DNA of 40,117 nucleotides from Planctomycetota bacterium. Its GTDB lineage: Bacteria > Planctomycetota > UBA8742 > UBA2392. Both the position numbers and the translations under genes were made by a program. The stretch is from positions 1-40,117 of the forward strand of contig JAGQRI010000016.1 in NCBI GenBank assembly GCA_020425515.1, written 5' to 3'. The notes beneath the pieces were generated by a model. The model was given only the letters and a program-made list of their open reading frames with translations, searched no databases and was not told the origin of the DNA. The stretch's first letter is position 1. Each line of letters opens with the position of its first letter. Positions 24,551 to 33,836 of this stretch are shown piece after piece.

Positions 24551-24574
24551 CTATTAAACTTGACGGAGTCACCC

Positions 24575-27106
24575 ATGAAACCGATCCGAATCTCTGCCTT
24601 GCTGCTGCCACTGCTGCTGCTCGCCGCGTGCGAATCCGGCGGCGGCGACAGCGGCGACCAGCCGAAAACCTTTTCCATCATCACGTCCTCCCTTCCCGCG
24701 GGCATCGAAGGCGTCAACTACAGCGCGCAACTCAGCAGCGACAACGGCGTCGCGCCCGTCACCTGGGCCTTCGCGCCGGGGTACTCCCCTCCCGCCTGGT
24801 TGTCCCTTTCCACCACGGGCGGGCTCTCGGGTGTGCCCTCGGCGTCCGGCAGCGTCAGTGTCGAAGTGCAGGCCACCGACTCATCGATGACGCCGGTTTC
24901 CATCACGCGCACGCTGCCGCTGGAAATCTACGCCCGCCCGGAAATCACCACGACAACGCTGCCACGCAACACCAGGGGGCAGGCGTACTCCGAACAGCTC
25001 ACGCACAACGCCAATGCCGCCCTGAACGTCACCTTCGCGCTGGCCTCCGGCTCGACGCTGCCGAACGGCTTCAACCTGTCCGCAAGCGGCGCGCTGACCG
25101 GCACCACCGGCGACGGCGGGCTGTACCCGCTCGAAATCGAGCTGCTGTACGCGGGCAGCGTCGTTGACACGTCAACCCTGGACCTGGTGGTCTACGAAAG
25201 CATCCCCTACGCCTACGTCGAAGACGCCCTCGAGCCCAACGACGGCTCGGGCTCGGCCACCCAGTTGCTTCCCGCGGCCAGCCCGCCCGGCAACCTCACC
25301 ATGGGCAACGACGCCGTGCAGACCACGCCGCTGACGCTCAACAGCGACCAGAACATCACCAAGCCCGACCCGGACGACTGGTTCAAGTTCAACATCGCCA
25401 CGCCCGGCACGATCACCATCGACGTCTTCTTCCGCGGGCTGGTCGGCGAAGTTGACGCCTACCTGTGGTTCTACACCGGCTCGCCCACCCACCAGGTGGT
25501 CAAGGTCGCGGAAAGCGTCGGCTATCAGACCGACGACGAGCGTATTGTCTACGACAACGCGCAACTCAGTAACGGCATCGGGGCCGGCTACTACTACCTG
25601 CAGATCAACGCCCCCGCGGACGCTTCGCAGTCGCTCTGGAACCGCAACGCCTACACCTTCCGGGTCAGCTTCAACGACCTGACCATCGCAACCGATCACC
25701 TCGAGGCGGACAGCGCCGGCGGCGGCATCAATGAGCAGGTTGTCGCGTACAACCAGGGGAACAGCCCCACGGCTCCCCAGTGGAGTGTCGCCGCCGGCGC
25801 CCTGCCCAACGGCGTGAGTTTCACGACCGACGGGCGCTTCACCGGTACCCCGACTCAGTTCGGGCTGTGCGACTTCACCGTGCGCGTTGAGGACGGCGGG
25901 CTCGTCAGCGAGCGCGACATCAAGGTGCGTTTCTTCGACAGCAACCAGGGCGACTACTGGCAGCTCCGCGGCGACCGCCTGCTGCACGACACCGGCACGA
26001 ACACCGACAGCGCGCTCGAAACCTTCGGCGACGCGATGGTCGTCGCGCCGCACCCGGACTACCCCACCGAGGGCGCCATCTACGTTCTCGGCGGCTACAG
26101 CACGCAGATGCTCGACAGCGTGCGCGTCTTCCACACCGACCGCGCCGGCATCCCGGCCGAGAAGCAGTTCAAGTTCGAGGACATCAACAAGCCGCTGCCG
26201 AACTCGCTGCGCTATCACGGCGTGTGCTACATGCAGCACAGCTACGGCGGCTACATCTACGTCGTCGGCGGCGAGATCGGCGCGCAGGCGACCGGGCACA
26301 CACCGGGCGACCTGTGGCGCAGCGTGTTCCGCCTGCAGGTGGCCGACGGCTCCGGCAATGCGCTCAGCCACCCTCTCAGCACCAACTGGGAACTGCTGGC
26401 CGAGTTGCCTGACACGGCGCCGAGCGGCGAGGACATCAAGGGCTGGGCCGAGTTCGGTCTCGCGGCGGACGACCAGGCCAACGACGCCGACGACCGCATC
26501 TACCTGCTGGGCGGGCGCTACGACATCGAGGACAGCGTCGGCAGCGCGACCTACAGCCGCAAGTTCCACGACGAAGTGCTGATGTACGAGTGCCCGACGA
26601 CCTCGGCCGGGAGCGGCGTGTGGTTCATCAAGAACGACACCACGCCGTACACCCCGCGTCGCTTCCCGGCCGTTGCCATGCTGGGCGGCTACATCTATGT
26701 GGTCGCCGGGCGCGAGGGCGCGATCGGGCAGACCGGCAGCGGCGGCGCGATTGCCGACTACATCGAGATGTACCAACCGGACAACTACCAGACGAACGCC
26801 GCGCTCAGCACGGCGGGCAAGACGCAGTTCCCGACGCTGGGCGGCGGCGGCGGCTACTACCCGATGTACGCGACGTTGAACGGCAGCCTGTACGTCTGGT
26901 GCGGCTGGGACACCAACTTCGCCGGCACGAAAGCGCTCAACCGTTTCGACCCGAACGGCGCAAGCGGTACGGTCACGCGCCTGACCGACGCCGACTGGGG
27001 CACCGGGTTCGGCGGCGGCGTGGCGCACGACGGCAAGCTCTGGATCATCAGCGGCATCGGCCACGGCGCGCACTCCGAGGCGAAGAACCTGGTGTACATC
27101 CCATGA
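24575..27106 (+). CDS. Kelch-repeat lipoprotein with Ig-like and PPC domains
   Basis: An 843-residue lipoprotein. Signal MKPIRISALLLPLLLLAAC with lipobox LAAC, followed by a Gly/Asp linker. Residues about 30-205 hold two putative-Ig (He_PIG-like) domains: PAGIEGVNYSAQLSSDNGVA ... WLSLSTTGGLSGVPSASG, and a second copy ending GLYPLEIELLY. About 217-365 is a PPC-like domain (DALEPNDGSG...DDWFKFNIATPGTITID...YYYLQINAP). A third Ig-like copy spans about 375-455 (GALPNGVSFTTDGRFTGTPT), then kelch blades to the end (IYVLGGYST, IYVVGGEIG, IYLLGGRYD, IYVVAGREG, LYVWCGWDT). I chose ATG 24575 rather than the earlier TTG because GGAG lies seven bases before it and the lipobox distance is right. Probably on the outer membrane. 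It overlaps the next small frame as ATGA. Confidence 0.9.
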   Translation: MKPIRISALLLPLLLLAACESGGGDSGDQPKTFSIITSSLPAGIEGVNYSAQLSSDNGVAPVTWAFAPGYSPPAWLSLSTTGGLSGVPSASGSVSVEVQATDSSMTPVSITRTLPLEIYARPEITTTTLPRNTRGQAYSEQLTHNANAALNVTFALASGSTLPNGFNLSASGALTGTTGDGGLYPLEIELLYAGSVVDTSTLDLVVYESIPYAYVEDALEPNDGSGSATQLLPAASPPGNLTMGNDAVQTTPLTLNSDQNITKPDPDDWFKFNIATPGTITIDVFFRGLVGEVDAYLWFYTGSPTHQVVKVAESVGYQTDDERIVYDNAQLSNGIGAGYYYLQINAPADASQSLWNRNAYTFRVSFNDLTIATDHLEADSAGGGINEQVVAYNQGNSPTAPQWSVAAGALPNGVSFTTDGRFTGTPTQFGLCDFTVRVEDGGLVSERDIKVRFFDSNQGDYWQLRGDRLLHDTGTNTDSALETFGDAMVVAPHPDYPTEGAIYVLGGYSTQMLDSVRVFHTDRAGIPAEKQFKFEDINKPLPNSLRYHGVCYMQHSYGGYIYVVGGEIGAQATGHTPGDLWRSVFRLQVADGSGNALSHPLSTNWELLAELPDTAPSGEDIKGWAEFGLAADDQANDADDRIYLLGGRYDIEDSVGSATYSRKFHDEVLMYECPTTSAGSGVWFIKNDTTPYTPRRFPAVAMLGGYIYVVAGREGAIGQTGSGGAIADYIEMYQPDNYQTNAALSTAGKTQFPTLGGGGGYYPMYATLNGSLYVWCGWDTNFAGTKALNRFDPNGASGTVTRLTDADWGTGFGGGVAHDGKLWIISGIGHGAHSEAKNLVYIP

Positions 27107-27369
27107 GCAACGACATCTATTTCGTCAGCTACCAGTGCGACGACGGCGAGTTGGTGTTCGCCACCGTGAACGGCCACTGCCGCATCGCCGCCATCAACCA
27201 CGCGGTGCTGGCCGAAGCAAAGCAGGGACGAGAAATCGTCTGCGGCGTCGCTGAGTTGCTGTGCCCCGGGCAAACTACTCGTAATAGAAACCGGGAGCGG
27301 CCGCCGCCGCTCCCGGCCCTCCGCATCGCAGCGGAACTGCCAAGACCCGCAGGGAGTACGCACGCGTGA
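27103..27369 (+). CDS. Small hypothetical protein, translationally coupled to the kelch lipoprotein
   Basis: An 88-residue frame whose ATG overlaps the preceding stop (ATGA). The first 60 residues (MSNDIYFVSYQCDDGELVFA ... HCRIAAINHAVLAEAKQGRE ... CGVAELLCPG) look protein-like, with a Cys-containing alternating pattern. The last 30 (RNRERPPPLP...) are encoded by a GC-rich hairpin and look unlike a folded domain, so the original stop may have been lost by a small frame change (TAATAG occurs in another frame at about 27281). No family recognised. Moderate confidence that it is translated. Confidence 0.5.
   Translation: MSNDIYFVSYQCDDGELVFATVNGHCRIAAINHAVLAEAKQGREIVCGVAELLCPGQTTRNRNRERPPPLPALRIAAELPRPAGSTHA
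27280..27316 (-). terminator. Terminator-like hairpin for the minus-strand lipoprotein gene
   Basis: An 11-pair stem, CCGGGAGCGGC (27291-27301) with GCCGCTCCCGG (27306-27316), loop of four. On the minus strand it is followed by TTTCTATTACG. It lies about 65 bases past the stop at 27380 and overlaps the end of the small plus-strand frame. Confidence 0.55.
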
Positions 27370-27379
27370 TTGGGTACTT

Positions 27380-29449
27380 TCAAGACAGCACAATGGTGCT
27401 GGTCTCGTCGGCTTTGATATCTACCGAATACATGAAATCAAAGTGATCCCAACTTAGCTCGGTATCCGAAACGCGCACGACACCCACGACGTAATGCCCG
27501 GGAGGTACGAAAACCAAACGGAAGTTCCCCTTATCATCTATCGCCGCACGCAAGCCATCGGTGCCAAGACGCGGCGGGTCCGCAGGATCAACCTTGCATG
27601 CGACCAACAGGTAGTCGGCATCAGACAAGCGTTTCTGGATATCGACCTTGCCTTCGAGAACACCATACTGGGCATGCTGCTTGTCCAGCACCAGTTGGGT
27701 ATCTTGCTGTTGCACGTAGACAACCTGGTTTGTCGGACTCACGACCGTAGCACCGCGGCTGGCATCCAGTTCGACTACTCCGTCGCGGTCAACCAGCGAA
27801 CAAGAAAATGGATAGCTTCTCGCGACGAAACTGTCCCCGGGGACAAGGTCCGCGACGCGCCGTGCTTCGCGCGCGGCGTACAGCGGCAGATAACCCGGGA
27901 AAGCCAGACACTTGCCGCGTGTCGGAAAACCCTTCGCAACGCCGTCGCCAACCCAGGACGAATGGAGGCTGACTCCGTTCAGATTCAGACGACAGGCCTT
28001 CGAAGGTCCCAGCGTCGCGGCCGCATATTCAATTTGGGTAGGTTGCCCTTTTCCAATGTACAACTCGAAGATTTCGGGGAAGTAGCCCGTCTGCGCGATT
28101 GCCAGCTTCGTGTTTCCGGTACCCACACCGTTTATGAGTAGATTGCGCCCCTCCGGCGCCTGCGGCCACTGATCGGTGAACCTGGGGCCGGACCAGCGAA
28201 TGGCGTCACCAGTTGGAGGCAGCGCCCAGAAAGCACCTGAACACCCTTCAGGGCCTGCGACATGAATGCTTCCCGAAGCAGACAGGTACAGGTCGTAGGC
28301 CGTATTGCGATGCTCAAGGAAAGGGTAGGCGTTCTGGCCCGTGACGGATTGATAGGTCGAGTAGCCTTCAGCCTCGGCGGTCAGGGCATAACGACCCGAC
28401 TCAACCCTCAGCACCAGAATGCCGCTTTCACCCGTCATGCCTGCGGCTGCCAATTCTGACTCACCACGGTGCCTAAGCGTCAGCTTTGCCCGCGGGATCG
28501 GCGTGCCGCTGTCCTTGTCCAGCACCCGGATTTTGATCAGCGGGCTGTGCGGTTTGAGAAGAATTCGCAGGCCGGCCCTCCCATCGGAAGGAACAGTCAC
28601 CGACTGCGTATCGTATCCGGTGTGAAGGACCTCCAATGCGACGTCGCCGGTGCGCGAAGGGCCCCATCCGGGTTCACGAATCGTGAATGCGCCTTGTACG
28701 TCCGTGGTCACGGCATGCCCGGGCATGCTTAGCTTGGCGGCAGCAACAGCCTCGAGCGTCTCCGCGTCGAGCACGCTCCCACCCCAGACTCGTTCCCGGT
28801 ACTCGGGGCGCAACACGAAATGTTTTCCGGCATCATCCGGTGATACGTCGATCACCCGGGGGTCGGTCTGCACCCAGTCGTCGTAGATACAAAGTAGTCG
28901 CCACTTCCCGGCCGGTACAGTGGTATCGAGCGTCTGAAAGTTACCGCCAATTGCGCCTGAACGGATGACACTGAGTTGTGTTGGACTGACAGCGTCGGGT
29001 CGCAACAGCAACCAGCGCGCCAGCCGCGGACGATACTCTGCTGGTAATTTCGCGTTGTCGATCCGAAGTGTAACAGCCACAGGAATTGACGCAGCGAGGT
29101 GAATGGTCAGATGCCGCGGTGGGCCCTCAAACACTTCGTGTGCAAAAATGCAGTCATCAGCACTGGCGGTAACTTCAAGTTTGTCCGCTTCATCAGCACC
29201 GACACTAACGCTACTGGACTGGGATGAGCGGCCCTCGACGGCAACGCCATCCTTGTACAGTATCAGGTTTATGACAGGGTCTCGCACCCCACTGCCCGAG
29301 TCAGCGGCCAACTCGATTTCCCACCGAACACCGGCACGCTGCTCTTTTGGCGAACCGGTGTTGGTGTTGTCTGATTTGGACGAACAGGAGGCAATGGATA
29401 GAACTGCCAGCAAAACAGATAGCAAGGACCCAAGAACAAGTCTCGGCAT
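27380..29449 (-). CDS. Lipoprotein with carboxypeptidase-regulatory-like beta domains
   Basis: A 689-residue lipoprotein. Signal MPRLVLGSLLSVLLAVLSIASC with Cys22 as lipidation site, then an Asn/Ser/Thr linker. Beta-rich repeats follow: WGGSVLDAETLEAVAAAKLS ... TDVQGAFTIREPG near 230-270, IKIRVLDKDSGTPIPRAKLT ... GESGILVLRVESGRYALTAE near 315-375, and a final one near 615-685 (LEGKVDIQKRL...DDKGNFRLVFVPPGHYVVGV). This is the CarboxypepD_reg/transthyretin-like pattern. I chose ATG 29449 (GTGGGGA about six bases before it) because the signal peptide then starts normally; the GTG at 29479 would add ten residues. It follows the secreted protein gene by 33 bases and is somewhat AT-richer than the window at large. 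Function unknown; its overall design resembles the protein at 8858-11917. Confidence 0.78.
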   Translation of the reverse strand: MPRLVLGSLLSVLLAVLSIASCSSKSDNTNTGSPKEQRAGVRWEIELAADSGSGVRDPVINLILYKDGVAVEGRSSQSSSVSVGADEADKLEVTASADDCIFAHEVFEGPPRHLTIHLAASIPVAVTLRIDNAKLPAEYRPRLARWLLLRPDAVSPTQLSVIRSGAIGGNFQTLDTTVPAGKWRLLCIYDDWVQTDPRVIDVSPDDAGKHFVLRPEYRERVWGGSVLDAETLEAVAAAKLSMPGHAVTTDVQGAFTIREPGWGPSRTGDVALEVLHTGYDTQSVTVPSDGRAGLRILLKPHSPLIKIRVLDKDSGTPIPRAKLTLRHRGESELAAAGMTGESGILVLRVESGRYALTAEAEGYSTYQSVTGQNAYPFLEHRNTAYDLYLSASGSIHVAGPEGCSGAFWALPPTGDAIRWSGPRFTDQWPQAPEGRNLLINGVGTGNTKLAIAQTGYFPEIFELYIGKGQPTQIEYAAATLGPSKACRLNLNGVSLHSSWVGDGVAKGFPTRGKCLAFPGYLPLYAAREARRVADLVPGDSFVARSYPFSCSLVDRDGVVELDASRGATVVSPTNQVVYVQQQDTQLVLDKQHAQYGVLEGKVDIQKRLSDADYLLVACKVDPADPPRLGTDGLRAAIDDKGNFRLVFVPPGHYVVGVVRVSDTELSWDHFDFMYSVDIKADETSTIVLS

Positions 29450-29482
29450 ACAAATCCCCACGTCATTCATGCGAAACACCTA

Positions 29483-31267
29483 CTACCCGCCGGCAGTGCC
29501 CCATTCTTCCTGGCAGGAAACCTCTAGTTCAATGCTTCTATTCCCCACTGTAACTTGCACCAACGCGGTGCCGTCGCCGGATGCACTGATGGTTAAAGGT
29601 TGTGATTCGACTCCTGCTTCTGTGAGCTGATCATACTCGACGCTGAAGTCCGGAATGTCGCTTGCGATAATCACAACGCTTACGTCCCGCGAATCCCCGA
29701 GCGCACCGCCGAAGTCCGCGTGAAACACGCTGATACCGGGCTGAATCCCCACATTGTATGAATCCAGCAGTTCCCCGTGCTCTTCGTCAGGCCACGATTC
29801 GAGTTCCCGAATGATGAAATCGCAAGGTTCTACTTCAACGTCGATTTCTCGAATAGCCACGTCGAGGTTCTCGAATCCTGACGGCATCCCGCCTTCTCTC
29901 CGAGCATTCACTGTAAACGCGCCATACGTTCCCTGCGCCGAAACACGATAATCGATGCGGCAACCGTACACCGCCGACACTTCGGCAGGGCCCGTCACTT
30001 CAGCGTCAAACTCATCGGAAACAGGCCACACGCCGAGAACTACCAGATCAAGCGGGCCGTCCGTATAGAAGTCGATTTGATACTCGGATCCGTCGGCGCT
30101 TGGATCAACATACATTGAGTATGTCTTGGAAGACCGGGGGGTAGGCAGGGGGCACATGTCTTGCGGGTCACCTACTGCGTCTTGGTCTTTGTCGGTCGGT
30201 GCAGGCTCGTCTGGCTCAGGCGGCCTGTGGTAGTCCTTCGGAGTGTCCTCCTTCTCGGTCCCCATGTAAGGCTCAATAATCATCTCCACCACTTCGGTAC
30301 CCCACCGCATGGTTTTTATGTGAGCCGTATGATCCTTTGTCGCGTTGGCTGTATTTTGATAAATCGCGCTAAAGGAAGCGCCAACCCACCGTTCGCGATC
30401 TTCGGCCTCCCCAACGGCCTGATCCAAATACCCTCTTGTTGTTACTCGGTACTCATAGTTGTTAATTGCGATAGGTGCGGTAGTCGGCGTTGTAACAGAC
30501 GTTGTCTGTGTGTAGCTGGTTGCGACTTTCAGGCCTTTGGCGACCTTGCCTGACAAGTCTACGCCACTGGTACTACCGCCCACCGTGGTAGTATAGTTTT
30601 GAGTAGCTTCGCCGCTGAATGCCCACTCCTTGGAAGTTGTAGATGAGCCGCCGTTCGGGGTAGAAGCAATCGAAAGATGGTAGTTGTGTTCCGTACCGAC
30701 CAGGTCCATTGCCGCCCAGGTACCGGAAAAGCTGAACTGAACATCGCCACCTTCAACCGTACCGTTGAGGTTCAGGTAAGTGTAACACTGCCAATAGTAT
30801 TCGGATCCACCTTCCGTATTGCCAGTACACGAAAAATTGGAGACCTTCTTCACACGCTCCGCCATGGAGCCGTCGAGGTTTTCAGCAACAGAGTCACTCA
30901 ACGATTTACCAGCCCCATGAGGCTTCATGTAGACTTCACCTTTAATTTCCAGATTGTGGCGGTAGAACGATAGAAAGCCCAGATCCGCTTGCTTTCTGTC
31001 GACCCAGCTAATCCCCACACCCAGGATCTTGAATGACCAACCTGTAGTAGTCGTATATCGATGCTGGACACCTCCGCCGTCTGGGATCGTCCCGATGTCG
31101 AAGGCACCTTGCACCCATTTGTTGCCATCCGTGATTTTGTGACGTGTCATGATTTTCTTGCGGGTCGAGATCAAGTAATCAGTATCCGGATCCGCATGCG
31201 CAACCTCACTTGCCAAGGTCGCGAACAGACTAACGGCAATTATGTAAGTGATAACAGTTTTACGCAT
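29483..31267 (-). CDS. Secreted protein of unknown function with TSP3-like calcium motif
   Basis: A 594-residue exported protein. Signal MRKTVITYIIAVSLFATLAS ... AHA, cleavage near 24. Residues about 30-350 are beta-rich and polar with many Thr/Ser/Gly (TTTTGWSFKILGVGISWVDR, ATQNYTTTVGGSTSG, SYTQTTSVTTPTTAP). Near 360-385 a Pro/Glu-rich linker leads to DKDQDAVGDPQDMCP, which matches a thrombospondin type-3 calcium-binding unit. Beta-rich segments to the end follow, with paired Cys residues. No known family. GGGGAG lies nine bases before ATG 31267 and directly touches the ATG at 31276, so the shorter start is preferred. Codon use is clearly AT-richer than flanking genes, suggesting transfer. 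Confidence 0.75.
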   Translation of the reverse strand: MRKTVITYIIAVSLFATLASEVAHADPDTDYLISTRKKIMTRHKITDGNKWVQGAFDIGTIPDGGGVQHRYTTTTGWSFKILGVGISWVDRKQADLGFLSFYRHNLEIKGEVYMKPHGAGKSLSDSVAENLDGSMAERVKKVSNFSCTGNTEGGSEYYWQCYTYLNLNGTVEGGDVQFSFSGTWAAMDLVGTEHNYHLSIASTPNGGSSTTSKEWAFSGEATQNYTTTVGGSTSGVDLSGKVAKGLKVATSYTQTTSVTTPTTAPIAINNYEYRVTTRGYLDQAVGEAEDRERWVGASFSAIYQNTANATKDHTAHIKTMRWGTEVVEMIIEPYMGTEKEDTPKDYHRPPEPDEPAPTDKDQDAVGDPQDMCPLPTPRSSKTYSMYVDPSADGSEYQIDFYTDGPLDLVVLGVWPVSDEFDAEVTGPAEVSAVYGCRIDYRVSAQGTYGAFTVNARREGGMPSGFENLDVAIREIDVEVEPCDFIIRELESWPDEEHGELLDSYNVGIQPGISVFHADFGGALGDSRDVSVVIIASDIPDFSVEYDQLTEAGVESQPLTISASGDGTALVQVTVGNRSIELEVSCQEEWGTAGG

Positions 31268-31340
31268 TGCGCCCATCTCCCCACAGATGAATTGATTTCA
31301 GTCTGACCAGCTTCGTTCTACGCAACTGATCAAGTTTGGG

Positions 31341-31368
31341 AATGTACACATGAATAAACCTGGTGCAA
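31341..31368 (-). promoter_or_regulatory. Candidate sigma-70 promoter of the secreted TSP3-like protein
   Basis: On the minus strand TTGCAC (31368-31363), 16 bases, TACATT (31346-31341). Start of transcription would be near 31334, about 67 bases before the ATG. The region 31277-31440 is AT-rich and otherwise holds nothing I can name. Confidence 0.4.
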
Positions 31369-31429
31369 TATATTTCTAAATACAGTCTCAATGCGACAAC
31401 TACGAACGCACATATGCAACATAATCACC

Positions 31430-31475
31430 ATGATTAAACTAACAACCGCGCCGGGAGGTTACTCCCGGCGCGGTT
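31430..31475 (-). terminator. Intrinsic terminator of dnaK
   Basis: A perfect 14-pair stem, AACCGCGCCGGGAG (31444-31457) with CTCCCGGCGCGGTT (31462-31475), loop of four. On the minus strand it is followed by TTGTTAGTTTAAT. It lies 21 bases past the dnaK stop. Confidence 0.85.
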
Positions 31476-31496
31476 GCATCTGACTCCGATATCAAG

Positions 31497-33446
<1,950 letters not shown>

Positions 33447-33500
33447 GATGTCTCTCCCTGCCGGGCTCAAAGGCCCGCGAATTCTAGTTGGAGGGATGTA

Positions 33501-33517
33501 TGCAAGCCCAATGCCAA
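33501..33517 (-). promoter_or_regulatory. Sigma-54-type (-24/-12) promoter motif upstream of dnaK
   Basis: Minus strand TTGGCATTGGGCTTGCA (33517-33501). It has the invariant GG and GC with exactly ten bases between them and matches TTGGCA and TTGCA of the RpoN consensus (TGGCACG-N4-TTGCA). Transcription would start near 33489, giving a leader of about 43 bases. No enhancer site was identified. Confidence 0.5.
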
Positions 33518-33618
33518 CAACCGGCGATCCGAATCTATGTCCATAAACAGCAGTGGGTTACGGCAGATCAGCCCTGCCGGACAGACTGCCATTTATGCAG
33601 AAACGGCAGCGGATCGAT

Positions 33619-33791
33619 GCGTCAGGAACCAAGGCTGCCAAATCGGCGCAAGCCCGGACGGCGGCATTGGCTAGGCTTTTACCCAAGGTTACGCCGGTCC
33701 TGACGCGCCCTTGGTTCTTCGCCTCTAGGCTTCCTGAAAATTTCGTGGGCGCTCACACGCCGCCGGTTTTTGCCGGGCGTGTTTTCTCTTT
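33619..33791 (+). promoter_or_regulatory. Structured leader ending in an intrinsic terminator: candidate attenuator or riboswitch
   Basis: GCGTCAGGA (33619-33627) pairs with TCCTGACGC (33698-33706). Overlapping it, GAACCAAGG (33626-33634) pairs with CCTTGGTTC (33709-33717). The two pairings interleave, so they form either a pseudoknot or alternative folds. A terminator follows: ACACGC..CCGG (33755-33766) pairs with CCGGGCGTGT (33773-33782), then TTTCTCTTT, ending 45 bases before the next ATG. Such an aptamer-plus-terminator layout is what transcriptional riboswitches look like, but it does not match a class I know. The promoter of this leader was not clear. The region 33447-33836 has no gene. 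Confidence 0.45.
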
Positions 33792-33836
33792 GGCGTGTGG
33801 CCGCCCGATCGATCGGATTCTTACTGGGAGGCCCCC

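Noticed and set aside
31383-31390. Third Fur-box-like site before the secreted TSP3-like gene
   Set aside because: Only one half-site (TGAGACTG on the minus strand) is present; the second heptad does not match.
33447-33620. CIRCE/HrcA site before dnaK
   Set aside because: No TTAGCACTC-N9-GAGTGCTAA-like dyad is present. A different dyad (CTGCC...GGCAG near 33587-33610) is too weak to assign.
33601-33720. c-di-GMP-I (GEMM) riboswitch
   Set aside because: Fragments such as CGCAAGCC and GGTTACG are reminiscent, but the order and the tetraloop/receptor parts do not fit; I leave the class open.
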